Source: an uncultured Bacteroidota bacterium
GTDB taxonomy: Bacteria; Bacteroidota; Bacteroidia; Flavobacteriales; Flavobacteriaceae
Assembly: GCA_902514615.1 (NCBI GenBank)
Contig: CABXRG010000002.1
Coordinates: 32,537 to 96,536, forward strand
Direction: 5' to 3'
DNA: 64,000 bases
Position 1 is the stretch's first letter, and each line of letters starts with the position of its first letter. The position numbers were made by a program, and so were the translations under genes. Under the pieces are notes generated by a model. It was not told where the DNA came from and made no database searches. It was given only the letters and a program-made list of their open reading frames with translations. Shown piece after piece: positions 29,142 to 37,992 of this stretch.

Positions 29142-30017
29142 ATGAAAATAATTGATGGAAAAAAAATATCTATTGAGGTTTTAGATGAGATTAAAGCATC
29201 TGTATCCCATAGAGTTGAAAATAATCTTAAAATTCCACATCTTGCTGCAGTTCTTGTTGGAGATGATGGCCCTAGTCAGACTTATGTGAATAGCAAAATA
29301 AAAGCTTGCAATCGAGTAGGTTTTCAATCCTCCCTTTTTAAGTTTGATAAATCTATCTTAGAGAATGAACTTATTAATGAAATTCAAAAGATAAATATCA
29401 ATAATAATATCGATGGTTTTATAGTCCAACTTCCACTTCCAAATGAAATAAATCAAGAAAATATTCTTAATGAAGTTAGTCCATATAAAGATGTTGACGG
29501 TTTTCACCCAATTAATTATGGTAAAATGGCACTTGGCATTGATACTTTTCTTCCAGCTACTCCTGCAGGAATAATTGAGTTAATTCAAAGGTGTAATATA
29601 GATCTAAAAAGTAAAAAATGTTTAGTTATAGGTCGGAGTCAAATTGTGGGACGTCCCATTAGTATTTTACTAAGTCAAAATAAAATTTTTGGAAACGCAA
29701 CTGTAACTGTAGCTCATAGTAAATCCGATAATTTAAAACAATTGTGTCTTGAATCTGATGTTATCATATCTGCAATTGGTATTCCAGAATTTATTAAAGG
29801 GGATATGATTAAATTAGGATCAACAATTATTGATGTTGGAATATCAAGAGTTGATGACAATTCTTCAGAAAAAGGATATAAAATTGTTGGTGATGCGGAC
29901 TTTAAAAGTGTCTCTGAAAAAGTTGATTATATTACTCCCGTTCCTGGTGGAGTTGGCCCTATGACTATAGCTATGCTATTAAAGAACACTCTTAAGGCTT
30001 GTAGTTTAAATGATTAA
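29142..30017 (+). CDS. folD: Bifunctional methylenetetrahydrofolate dehydrogenase/cyclohydrolase
   Basis: FolD interconverts 5,10-methylene- and 10-formyl-tetrahydrofolate with NADP, supplying one-carbon units for purines and formyl-Met. The 291 residues show the catalytic-lysine region TYVNSKIKACNRVGF, DGFIVQLPLP, PYKDVDGFHPIN, the nucleotide-binding VIGRSQIVGRPISILL and GGVGPMTIAMLL. The stop abuts the stop of the opposing membrane-protein gene with no base between. Confidence 0.98.
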   Translation: MKIIDGKKISIEVLDEIKASVSHRVENNLKIPHLAAVLVGDDGPSQTYVNSKIKACNRVGFQSSLFKFDKSILENELINEIQKININNNIDGFIVQLPLPNEINQENILNEVSPYKDVDGFHPINYGKMALGIDTFLPATPAGIIELIQRCNIDLKSKKCLVIGRSQIVGRPISILLSQNKIFGNATVTVAHSKSDNLKQLCLESDVIISAIGIPEFIKGDMIKLGSTIIDVGISRVDDNSSEKGYKIVGDADFKSVSEKVDYITPVPGGVGPMTIAMLLKNTLKACSLND

Positions 30018-30887
30018 CTATTCAATCTTATTCATTAAACTATAAATCTTTAATATTAATAGTCCAAATAGAACACTAGAAATAATAAGTAATTGATTTG
30101 TTAGACCAGTAGAAGAAAAAGATAACCTTATAAGAATTGTACAAATTATAAATCCAGTATTTCGCATAATCTGACTATATCTTTCTGTATAGAGGAATGA
30201 TAGCAGCAGAATAAACACATCTGCAATAATTAATATAGAGAAAAAGGTATTGTAAAAAACTTCATTTACATAGTAAAATGAACTAGCAAAATTGGAATCT
30301 AGTCCAATTGAATACCAGTTATAAATACCAATTATAAACAAGCATATCATTACTGGAATTAGGGTAATACTTATTATTTTTTTAGAACTGATAAAGCGAT
30401 CTATATTATTAAAAGCTTTCTTATTTTCAATTCTAGATTTAACAAGGTTAAATAGGTATATCAAAAAGAAAAGTATCAATATACATATTAGATCATAAGT
30501 AATCTGAAGATTATATGGGTTTTGAAACCAGTAATCTGTGTCTAAATTAAGTTTAGGGATATCATAAAAAATTCTTCTTATAATTATTAGAGAAATAATC
30601 TCAAATTGTTTTAGAATAGAAGTTGTAAATGATCTTGGCAAATAAAATATTAATAAGAAAATCTCATAATATAAAATTATTGAGAACGGAGTGTAAATAG
30701 CAGAAATAGGGTTAGTAAGTAAAAGACTTTCGGTAGCAAAATCAATAATTGAATAATTATTTAAAAGAACAAGAGATAAATGAAATATAAATCCAATTGT
30801 AGCAGTCCAAATTGTAATGCTTTCAATTTTTTTTCTGTTTACTTCAGAAAAAATTCCATCAAAAATTCTAGTTCCTATACTAAGCAT
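30018..30887 (-). CDS. Unknown polytopic membrane protein
   Basis: I do not recognise a family. The 289 residues hold about seven or eight hydrophobic segments, for example around residues 27-43, 64-86, 132-150, 170-190, 209-232, 243-257 and 266-284, joined by short loops; one larger loop around residues 110-130 is polar and aromatic. No signal peptide, metal motif or nucleotide site is evident. It is the last gene of a minus-strand unit after the VOC protein (gap 2 bases) and the NamZ-type enzyme (a further 7 bases), so a link to the envelope or cell-wall turnover is possible but is inference only. Its 3' end abuts folD. Codon use looks like its neighbours. Confidence 0.75.
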   Translation of the reverse strand: MLSIGTRIFDGIFSEVNRKKIESITIWTATIGFIFHLSLVLLNNYSIIDFATESLLLTNPISAIYTPFSIILYYEIFLLIFYLPRSFTTSILKQFEIISLIIIRRIFYDIPKLNLDTDYWFQNPYNLQITYDLICILILFFLIYLFNLVKSRIENKKAFNNIDRFISSKKIISITLIPVMICLFIIGIYNWYSIGLDSNFASSFYYVNEVFYNTFFSILIIADVFILLLSFLYTERYSQIMRNTGFIICTILIRLSFSSTGLTNQLLIISSVLFGLLILKIYSLMNKIE

Positions 30888-30889
30888 AT

Positions 30890-31318
30890 TTATATTTTAG
30901 TTGAGAATAGCATATTCATATCTTTAAATGATTTGAATTCAAGTGCATTTCCTGAATTATCATAAAAAAACATCGTCTTTTGTTCTCCTGGAAGTCCAGC
31001 AAATCTTATATATGGTTCAATTATAAATTGAATTTTGTTTTCTGTTAATGAATTAGAAAGTTTATCAAAGTCATCCCATGTAATTACAACTCCAAAATGA
31101 GGAACTGGAACAGATTTGCCGTCAACTTCATTATGATGATTTTTCACTTCATGATTAGGATCAACGTGAATTACTAATTGATGTCCAAAAAAATCATAAT
31201 CTGCCCATTCATTTGATTCTCTGCCTGGTTTACACCCTAAAGTATTTTGATAAAATTTTTTAGATTCAGATAAATTTTTTACGGGTATTGCTAGATGAAA
31301 AGGGGATAATTTTGTCAT
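30890..31318 (-). CDS. VOC (glyoxalase/bleomycin resistance/dioxygenase) family protein
   Basis: The 142 residues fit a single VOC module pair: FHLAIPVKNLSESKKFYQNTLGC at the N-terminus with the first potential metal His, HQLVIHV in the middle, then a second half starting HFGVVITWDDFDKL and ending ETKMF-like strands with NSGNALEFK, where Glu is a usual metal ligand. Substrate cannot be predicted; members include glyoxalases, extradiol dioxygenases and isomerases. It sits between the NamZ-type gene (7 bases) and the unknown membrane protein (2 bases) on the minus strand. Confidence 0.85.
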   Translation of the reverse strand: MTKLSPFHLAIPVKNLSESKKFYQNTLGCKPGRESNEWADYDFFGHQLVIHVDPNHEVKNHHNEVDGKSVPVPHFGVVITWDDFDKLSNSLTENKIQFIIEPYIRFAGLPGEQKTMFFYDNSGNALEFKSFKDMNMLFSTKI

Positions 31319-31325
31319 AACTTAT

Positions 31326-32501
31326 TCAATATAATAAATATTTCTTTCTAATTTTTTTAAACTTTTCAATACCCTCTTGCCACGTGCCTCTAATTTTAGA
31401 TTCACTAACACCCTGGACTATTTGTTTTTTAAGATTAGAAGTGCCTGATAGTTTATCAAAATCACTTCTAAAAAATTTATTTTTGTCAATAAATTGATTG
31501 TATGACTTTATTAACCATTTGAGTTCAATTCTATTATTTGTTTTGTAATTTCTTAGGTCTTCTCCTTTTGATTTAATCCCTTTTAATTTTGGATTTTGAC
31601 TTCCAAAATTTGATTTAGGTGTAAAGCTAAAAATTCCTTCAAAGTCTGGATGACCATAAATTTGAAATTGATTTTCAGTTCCCCTTCCAACACTTACCTC
31701 TGTTTTTTCAAGAAATGCTAAACTTGGGTATAGATATATTGATTGTAAATTAGGTAAATTAGGGGAAGGCCTTATAGTTGGCTCGTATTTAGATTTATGA
31801 TTATAATTTTTAATTTTTATTACTTCTAATTCAGCTTTTATTCCATTTTCAAGCCACCCTTCTCCATTTATCATCTTACCATATTCTCCAATGGTCATTC
31901 CGTAAACTATTGGCACAGGATGTAATCCAATAAAACTTTTGTTGTTAAGATCTAATATAGGCCCATCAATATAAAAAGAGTTAGGATTAGGTCTGTCTAA
32001 AATTATCATTTTTTTATTTGTTCTTGCTACCGCTTCCATCGCATAATGAAGTGTTGACAGATAAGTGTAAAATCTAACTCCAACATCTTGAATATCAAAT
32101 ACTAATATATCAACATCTTGAATATCTGTATCTTTAATTTTTCTATTTTTCCCATATAAAGACAGCACTTTTATTGATTTGTAAAATCCATTATCAATCT
32201 TTTCACCGTCATCTTTATCTCCTAAAAAACCATGTTCAGGGCTAAAAATTGTTTTTATTTGCACACCTCTCTTTAGCAATGTGTCTATTAAATGAATACT
32301 TGAGTTATTAGATCTTATTACACTTGTGTTATTAGCTATTACAGCAATTTTTTTATTTTCTAATTTATCTAGGTATAATTCCAATACTTCAGATCCTGGA
32401 ATTATTTCTTGTGAAGATAATTGGGTAATAGGAGAGGAAATCAGTATAAATAAAAGTGTATTTTTGAATAAAGTATTTATTTTGAATTTACCTTTTTTCA
32501 T
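31326..32501 (-). CDS. DUF1343 / NamZ-type exo-beta-N-acetylmuramidase
   Basis: The DUF1343 family includes NamZ, an exo-acting N-acetylmuramidase that removes MurNAc from peptidoglycan fragments. The 391 residues begin with a signal peptide (to about residue 31, ending QLSSQ). The conserved N-terminal core shows VIANNTS (54-60), FSPEHGFLGDKDDGE (86-100), DVLVFDIQDVGVRFYTYLST-type segment, and DRPNP, VYGMTIGEYGKMINGEGWL; the C-terminal part has SPNLPNL and SVGRGTENQFQIYG. These match the family well. Likely periplasmic, recycling or degrading peptidoglycan. Its start overlaps the divergent permease start by about 20 bases, so each promoter must lie inside the other gene. First gene of a three-gene minus-strand unit. 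Confidence 0.88.
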   Translation of the reverse strand: MKKGKFKINTLFKNTLLFILISSPITQLSSQEIIPGSEVLELYLDKLENKKIAVIANNTSVIRSNNSSIHLIDTLLKRGVQIKTIFSPEHGFLGDKDDGEKIDNGFYKSIKVLSLYGKNRKIKDTDIQDVDILVFDIQDVGVRFYTYLSTLHYAMEAVARTNKKMIILDRPNPNSFYIDGPILDLNNKSFIGLHPVPIVYGMTIGEYGKMINGEGWLENGIKAELEVIKIKNYNHKSKYEPTIRPSPNLPNLQSIYLYPSLAFLEKTEVSVGRGTENQFQIYGHPDFEGIFSFTPKSNFGSQNPKLKGIKSKGEDLRNYKTNNRIELKWLIKSYNQFIDKNKFFRSDFDKLSGTSNLKKQIVQGVSESKIRGTWQEGIEKFKKIRKKYLLY

Positions 32502-33714
32502 ATATAGAAAGTTAAGATCTAGTAATGATAAAAGTAATATATCATCACGTATAATAAAAATAGCAGTTACTTCTGTTTTTCTTGGTGTTTTTGTTTCTTT
32601 ATCTTCAATCTCTATTGGTAAAGGACTTCAGTTAGCAATTAAAGATAAATTGTATAGTTTAAGTCCTGATATAGTAATTTCTACTTACGAAAATAATTCT
32701 CGTGGAATTGATTCAGAGAAAATAAATAATTTTGAATCTATAAATACTCAAATAAATGCTTTATTTCCATCCTTGCAATTTGAATACATAATTGAAAAAC
32801 CTACTTTAATATCAAATAATAAATCATTTGAGACTGTTGTTTTTAGAGGAATTAAAGATGGATATAATTTTGAAAATTTTAATAAATTCATTCTAGATTC
32901 AAAGACTTTGATTAATATTTCTAATCAAGAAATTGCCATTTCAAAATCTTTAGCTGATAAACTTGAAATAATAGTTGGGCAGAATCTCAATCTTTATTTC
33001 CAAGTAAACAATAACCAGAAAATTCCAAATTTAAGATCATTAACTGTCTCTTATATTTTTAATACTGATTTCCCTGATTTTGATAACAATTATGTTATTG
33101 GGAATATAGAAACACTTCAAAATATATATAAATGGGGTAAAAATGATTATGCTAGTATAGGAATTAATATTGAAGATAAATCAAAAATCTCATTAATTGA
33201 AGACAAAATTTCTTCCCTTAATTCTTTTAAAAAAAACAATTTGTCTATTAGGTCAATTCAATCAAAGTATGGTAATATTTTTAGTTGGATTTCTATTTTT
33301 GATTTTAATATAATCGTAATCACCTCATTAATGATTTTAGTAGCAATAATTAGTATAATTATTTCATTGTTTATTTTAATTTTTGAAAAAGTTAAAATGA
33401 TTGGTATTATGACTGCTATGGGTTCAACTAATCAATCTTTAAGTAGAATATTTATATATCAAGGCATTGAAATTATATTGAAGGGTATGATCCCAGCTAA
33501 TATATTATTTCTATTAATATCTGTTATTCAAAATGCTTATAGATTTATAAAGTTAAATTCAGATGATTACTATGTTGAATCAATTCCATTTATGTTAGAG
33601 CCATCTTATATAATCTCTTTAAATTTTATCTTTATTCTAATAAGTTTTATAATACTATCTATTACTTTTGTTTCAATAACAAGATTTACTCCTAAGCTTA
33701 ACATAAATTCATAA
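32482..33714 (+). CDS. FtsX/LolC-like ABC transporter permease
   Basis: About 410 residues with the MacB/FtsX layout: an N-terminal helix (IIKIAVTSVFLGVFVSLSSI) followed by a large periplasmic domain to about residue 270, then three membrane helices (IIVITSLMILVAIISIIISLF; RIFIYQGIEIILKGMIPANI; a last one before VSITRFTPKL). In flavobacteria such permeases work with a separately encoded LolD-type ATPase in lipoprotein release. I favour the TTG at 32482, giving MNLPFFIYRKLRSSN, which resembles the usual family start; earlier codons lie inside the opposing NamZ-type gene. No ATG is available before the first helix. The next gene starts at the base after its stop. Confidence 0.8.
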   Translation: MNLPFFIYRKLRSSNDKSNISSRIIKIAVTSVFLGVFVSLSSISIGKGLQLAIKDKLYSLSPDIVISTYENNSRGIDSEKINNFESINTQINALFPSLQFEYIIEKPTLISNNKSFETVVFRGIKDGYNFENFNKFILDSKTLINISNQEIAISKSLADKLEIIVGQNLNLYFQVNNNQKIPNLRSLTVSYIFNTDFPDFDNNYVIGNIETLQNIYKWGKNDYASIGINIEDKSKISLIEDKISSLNSFKKNNLSIRSIQSKYGNIFSWISIFDFNIIVITSLMILVAIISIIISLFILIFEKVKMIGIMTAMGSTNQSLSRIFIYQGIEIILKGMIPANILFLLISVIQNAYRFIKLNSDDYYVESIPFMLEPSYIISLNFIFILISFIILSITFVSITRFTPKLNINS

Positions 33715-34692
33715 ATGCAATATTTTAAAAATATTCTTGAAACAATTGGAAATACTCCATTAATTAAATTGAATGAAACTACTAAATCAGTAAATTCTGA
33801 GGTATTTGTTAAGGTTGAAAGTTTCAATCCCGGTAATTCTGTAAAAGATAGGATGGCTGTGAAAATGATTGAGGATGCAGAAAAAAATGGAAAGCTAAAG
33901 CCTGGAGGAACTATTGTTGAAGGAACTTCTGGAAATACAGGTATGGGTCTTGCTTTAGCATCCATAATTAAAGGGTATAAGCTAATATGTGTATCTAATG
34001 ATAAACAGTCTAAAGAAAAATTTGATGTTTTAAGAGCTATGGGGGCTGAAGTTGTTGTCTGTCCAACAAATGTTGAGGCTAGCGATCCTAGATCGTATTA
34101 TTCAGTCTCAAAAAGAATTTCTGAAGAAACCAAAAACTCTTGGTATGTAAATCAGTATGATAATCCCTCAAATGCAATTGCACATTATGAATCAACAGGA
34201 CCTGAAATCTGGAAACAAACAAATGGTAAAATTGACCATTTTGTAGTTGGTGTTGGAACAGGAGGGACTATTTCTGGTGTTGGAAAATTTTTAAAAGAAA
34301 AAAAGCCAAGTGTAAAAATATGGGGTATTGATACTTTTGGATCTGTTTTTAAAAAATATCATGAAACAGGAATCTTTGATGAAAATGAAATCTATCCATA
34401 TTCAACTGAGGGTATAGGGGAGGATATACTTCCAAAAAATGTTGATTTTAATGTAATTGATCATTTTGAGAAAGTTACTGATAAAGATGCTGCTATTTAT
34501 ACTAGAAAGTTAGCCAGAGAGGAAGGTATTTTTGCTGGAAACTCTTGTGGGGCTGCAATTGCTGGAGTTATTCAATTGAAAGAAAATTTTAAAAAAAACC
34601 AAGTAGTAGTAGCTCTGCTTCATGATTCTGGAAGCAGATATATTGGGAAAATATATAATGATGATTGGATGAAAGAAAAAGGGTTTATTTAG
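33715..34692 (+). CDS. PLP-dependent cystathionine beta-synthase / cysteine synthase family enzyme
   Basis: Fold-type II PLP enzyme of 325 residues that performs beta-replacement on serine or O-acetylserine. PLP would bind Lys44 in GNSVKDRM; GTSGNTG is the substrate/PLP loop and GVGTGGTISG grips the phosphate. Several stretches resemble cystathionine beta-synthase more than CysK: VLRAMGAEVVVCPTNV, NQYDNPSNAIAHYESTGPEI and EGIGEDILP near residue 230. There is no C-terminal CBS regulatory pair. So the product could be cystathionine or cysteine; sequence alone does not settle it. It follows the permease with no gap and its stop abuts the opposing M28 gene. Confidence 0.88.
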   Translation: MQYFKNILETIGNTPLIKLNETTKSVNSEVFVKVESFNPGNSVKDRMAVKMIEDAEKNGKLKPGGTIVEGTSGNTGMGLALASIIKGYKLICVSNDKQSKEKFDVLRAMGAEVVVCPTNVEASDPRSYYSVSKRISEETKNSWYVNQYDNPSNAIAHYESTGPEIWKQTNGKIDHFVVGVGTGGTISGVGKFLKEKKPSVKIWGIDTFGSVFKKYHETGIFDENEIYPYSTEGIGEDILPKNVDFNVIDHFEKVTDKDAAIYTRKLAREEGIFAGNSCGAAIAGVIQLKENFKKNQVVVALLHDSGSRYIGKIYNDDWMKEKGFI

Positions 34693-36033
34693 TTAATCCC
34701 TAAAAACACCTTTAGGAAATGAAACTAGACTTTCAAACCCATTTTTATTAATCGTTGAAATACCAAAAATAAAGTTGTCAATTACTATTCCTTCTAAAGT
34801 ATAATTATCTTTTTTGTCAATTAACCTGCTGTTATCCCAGGTGGCTGAAGTAGTTTCGCGCCAATAGATTTTATAACCTTTAATTGATTGATCCTTTGGA
34901 TGCTCCCATCTAAATTTAACACTAGGCTCAACTATTCCTCCGATTTTTATATTTATGGGTGGCTTAGGAGATGAAGCTATACTAGCTAATGAAATAGCAT
35001 TTACTGCTGTTAGTTTAGCAGCATATTTAAAATTTACACCTGATAAAACATCTCCATATTTTATTCCGTTTTCAACTCTAATATCATTATGTTGTCTATT
35101 GTAATTTTCATGTGCTTCCATAATTCTAATTCCCGCCATTCCTTCGTCGTTAAAAGGTCTATGGTGACCACCTCTTCCAAATCGATCTAATCTGTAGATC
35201 ATGATAGGGTTTAATTCTGGCATGTATTTTTTAACTGTTTTGTGGACATATCTTGCTAGTTGTCTTGAATCTCCATCATTTTCGCCACCACCAGTTCTCA
35301 TATTGAGTTCACTTGAATATTTTGAATTAAAATAAAACGGTTCAGAAAAAATTCTAAAACTCCTATTATCAATAACACCATCTACACCTTCAATGTTTCC
35401 AATCATATCATTATTTAAAATTCCGATGACATCCCATCCATTTTTTTTGGCATATTTAGCTAGACTTTTACCACCGTATAACCCTTGTTCTTCTCCGCTT
35501 AATCCAACATATATAATACTATTTTCAAATTTATATTTAGATAGAACTCTGGCAGCCTCAATTGTGCCAGCCATTCCACTGGCATTATCGTTTGCACCAG
35601 GAGAATCATCTTTATAATTTGTTGGGTCTGATATTCTGGAATCTATATCTCCACTCATTATAATAAACCTATTGGGGTTTTTTGTGCCTCTTTGTATAGC
35701 TACCACGTTATAAATCCAGGTCGGAAAAATAATTCTATCCCCTTCCGTAACATAGCTTTTTTCGTAGAAAACTTCTAAACAGTTATTGCATTCGCTAGAA
35801 ATTGCCTCAAATTCTTTTTTAATCCACCTTCTAGCAGCTCCAATTCCTCTTGTTTTGGATAATGTATCGCTTAATGAATGTCTTGTACCAAAGGAAACTA
35901 ATTTAGTAATATCTTTTTCTATTCTTTTAGATGAAACTTCATCAATTATATCATAAAGCATTGAATCTTGTGCATTTATATTTGGCAACCAAATAACGAG
36001 TGATAATGCGATACAATTGAATAATTTAGTCAC
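34693..36033 (-). CDS. Secreted M28-family metallopeptidase with C-terminal fibronectin-III-like domain
   Basis: The 446 residues start with a signal peptide (about residues 1-21, ending NINAQ). The M28 catalytic core includes DNASG with Asp149, SGEEQGLYG with Glu181/Glu182, NNDMIG with Asp209 and the late ENYNRQH with His315. The position that is normally the first zinc His (GHxDS) is Asp129 in MSGDIDSR. The last ~90 residues form a fibronectin type III-like module (WEHPKDQSIKGYKIYWRE). It begins with GTG overlapping the TAG of the upstream acyl-CoA dehydrogenase gene by one base (TAGTG), so translation is probably coupled. Likely an exported aminopeptidase or carboxypeptidase. Confidence 0.9.
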   Translation of the reverse strand: MTKLFNCIALSLVIWLPNINAQDSMLYDIIDEVSSKRIEKDITKLVSFGTRHSLSDTLSKTRGIGAARRWIKKEFEAISSECNNCLEVFYEKSYVTEGDRIIFPTWIYNVVAIQRGTKNPNRFIIMSGDIDSRISDPTNYKDDSPGANDNASGMAGTIEAARVLSKYKFENSIIYVGLSGEEQGLYGGKSLAKYAKKNGWDVIGILNNDMIGNIEGVDGVIDNRSFRIFSEPFYFNSKYSSELNMRTGGGENDGDSRQLARYVHKTVKKYMPELNPIMIYRLDRFGRGGHHRPFNDEGMAGIRIMEAHENYNRQHNDIRVENGIKYGDVLSGVNFKYAAKLTAVNAISLASIASSPKPPINIKIGGIVEPSVKFRWEHPKDQSIKGYKIYWRETTSATWDNSRLIDKKDNYTLEGIVIDNFIFGISTINKNGFESLVSFPKGVFRD

Positions 36034-37823
36034 TAGAAACAGTATTTATTCTCTGATATTATTTTATTTGCAATTCTTGTTTTTAAATCAAAGATATTTG
36101 GATTTTCAGAGTAGTGTAATTTTTCTAGAATTGATGAATAAATTTCATCTTGATCCTGAGAGCTAATTATACTATTTGTAACATCTCTTGATTTTTTTTG
36201 AACTATTTGAGTTGCTTCATAAATATATAATCTAGTCATATTTATTTGATCAGATTGATCTTTCTCTGAACTTCTTTCAATATTTTTAATTGTTCTTTTT
36301 AAAGTAGATTCAGATAGATAAGCCTCAATTGCTATGTCAGATAAACTTAAAAGAACTTGCTGATTTTTATCAATTTCTGGACCATATTTCTCAAATGCTT
36401 TACCTAATAATAGTAAGAAGATTCTTTTAATATTTTCAACTATAATGGTCTCATCTTTCAATACTTCTGAACTTTCGTTAACTGATAAAGGTTTATTATT
36501 TAAAATATCTTGGTAAGGTGTCATTATATCAAGACTTCCTTTCATTGCTTTTTTAAGTAACATTCCTATAATAAGCATTCTATTTATCTCATTTGTGCCC
36601 TCATATATCCTACCAATTCTAGAATCTCTCCATGCGCTTTCGATAGGTGCTTCAGCAGAAAAACCCATTCCACCAAAAATTTGTATTCCTTCATCTGCAC
36701 AATTTTGCATATCCTCTGAAATAGCTACTTTTAGAATTGAACATTCTAAAGCAAATTCTTCAATACCTTTAAGTTCAGATTCTGATTTACTAAGACCATT
36801 AGATAGGTATTCATCCATTTTTAACTGAACATCACTTGCGGCTCTATAGCATGCAGATTCTCCAGCATAACAAGATGTAGCCATAGTAGCTATTTTTTCT
36901 TTAATTGCACCAAAATTTGAAATTGGTTGCTTGAATTGCACTCTATTATTTGCATAATCAGTTGAAATAGAAATTGATCTTCTTTGTCCATCAAGATTTG
37001 CAGCACCTAATTTAATCCTTCCTACATTTAGAGCATTCATAGCTATTTTAAAACCACCATTTCTTTCTCCAAGTAAATTTTCTACTGGTACTTTTGTTTC
37101 TGTAAAAAACACCTGTCTAGTTGAGGATGAGTGTATGCCTAGTTTTTTTTCTTCTTCTCCAAGTTTTATCCCGTTATTAGAATCATTAGGGACAATAAAA
37201 GCTGTTATATTTTTATCATCTTCAATTCTAGCAAAAACAATAAAGATTTCTGCAAAACCTGCATTTGAAATCCACATTTTTTGACCTGATATTTTATAAT
37301 GTGTCCCATCATCACTAAGAATAGCCTTGGTTTTTCCAGAATTTGCATCCGATCCAGCTGTAGGTTCTGTTAGACAATAGGATCCAAACCATTCACCTGA
37401 GACAAGTTTGGGTAAATATTTTTGTTTTTGATCTTCATTACCGAATAAATAAATTGGTAAAATTGCAATACCAGTATGAGCTCCATAAGCTGTAGCTACT
37501 GATCCGGAGGTACCAGATACGTAGTCAACTGCAAGCATCGTAGAAACAAAATCCATTCCCATTCCTCCATATTTCTCTTCTAAAGTAACACCTAGTAGTC
37601 CAAGATCTCCAATTTTTTTCATTGCTTGAACTGTTAAATCGTAATTCTTCTCTTCATACTTCATTTTATCAGGCCAAATTTCTCTGTCCATGAAATCAAC
37701 TATTGTCTCTTTCATCATTAATTGTTCTTCTGAAAAATCTTCGGGTGTAAAAATATCATTAGATAAGGTTTCTTTGAGAAGAAATTCTCCACCTTTTAAT
37801 ATAGTTTTATTGTCTGTGGGCAT
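36033..37823 (-). CDS. Acyl-CoA dehydrogenase
   Basis: FAD enzyme of 596 residues that makes the trans-2 double bond in acyl-CoA, first step of beta-oxidation. Seen are the FAD/substrate segments YCLTEPTAGSDANSGKT and WISNAGFAEIFIVFARI, DGRR-like packing helix GQRRSISISTDYANNRVQF, and QIFGGMGFSAEAPIESAWRD leading to the catalytic-Glu motif RIYEGTNEINRM. Beyond about residue 430 a helical C-terminal extension of some 160 residues matches the long bacterial class. In flavobacteria it usually follows thiolase and 3-hydroxyacyl-CoA dehydrogenase genes; here they are missing and the gene stands alone before the M28 peptidase. Confidence 0.94.
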   Translation of the reverse strand: MPTDNKTILKGGEFLLKETLSNDIFTPEDFSEEQLMMKETIVDFMDREIWPDKMKYEEKNYDLTVQAMKKIGDLGLLGVTLEEKYGGMGMDFVSTMLAVDYVSGTSGSVATAYGAHTGIAILPIYLFGNEDQKQKYLPKLVSGEWFGSYCLTEPTAGSDANSGKTKAILSDDGTHYKISGQKMWISNAGFAEIFIVFARIEDDKNITAFIVPNDSNNGIKLGEEEKKLGIHSSSTRQVFFTETKVPVENLLGERNGGFKIAMNALNVGRIKLGAANLDGQRRSISISTDYANNRVQFKQPISNFGAIKEKIATMATSCYAGESACYRAASDVQLKMDEYLSNGLSKSESELKGIEEFALECSILKVAISEDMQNCADEGIQIFGGMGFSAEAPIESAWRDSRIGRIYEGTNEINRMLIIGMLLKKAMKGSLDIMTPYQDILNNKPLSVNESSEVLKDETIIVENIKRIFLLLLGKAFEKYGPEIDKNQQVLLSLSDIAIEAYLSESTLKRTIKNIERSSEKDQSDQINMTRLYIYEATQIVQKKSRDVTNSIISSQDQDEIYSSILEKLHYSENPNIFDLKTRIANKIISENKYCF

Positions 37824-37992
37824 AGTTTTGTTTTAAAATAAATTTCGTTTTTTTAAAAATTAGACTTTTTTAATATTGAAATTATCTACAATACTCAAAT
37901 CGTTTTTTTTAAAATAACTAATTGATTATAAATTAATTGTGGTATTTAAATAAACTATGTCTAGCTAGATAAAAATAATTTATTAGATATTA
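37824..37992. other. AT-rich intergenic region between purL and the acyl-CoA dehydrogenase gene
   Basis: The 169 bases must hold the end of the purL transcript and the start of the next minus-strand unit. A similar block, CGTTTTTTT followed by four or five A, occurs near 37846-37860 and 37900-37915. There is a perfect palindrome TCTAGCTAGA near 37960. No exact TAnnTTTG, tRNA or small ORF with support was found. Confidence 0.5.

Noticed and set aside
32326..32481. Permease start far upstream inside the muramidase gene.
   Set aside because: The extra 52 residues have no resemblance to FtsX-type permeases and lie wholly opposite a conserved gene.
37824..37992. Possible tRNA or small RNA in the longest intergenic gap.
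   Set aside because: No cloverleaf, no GTTC-type T-loop and no GC-rich stem was found.
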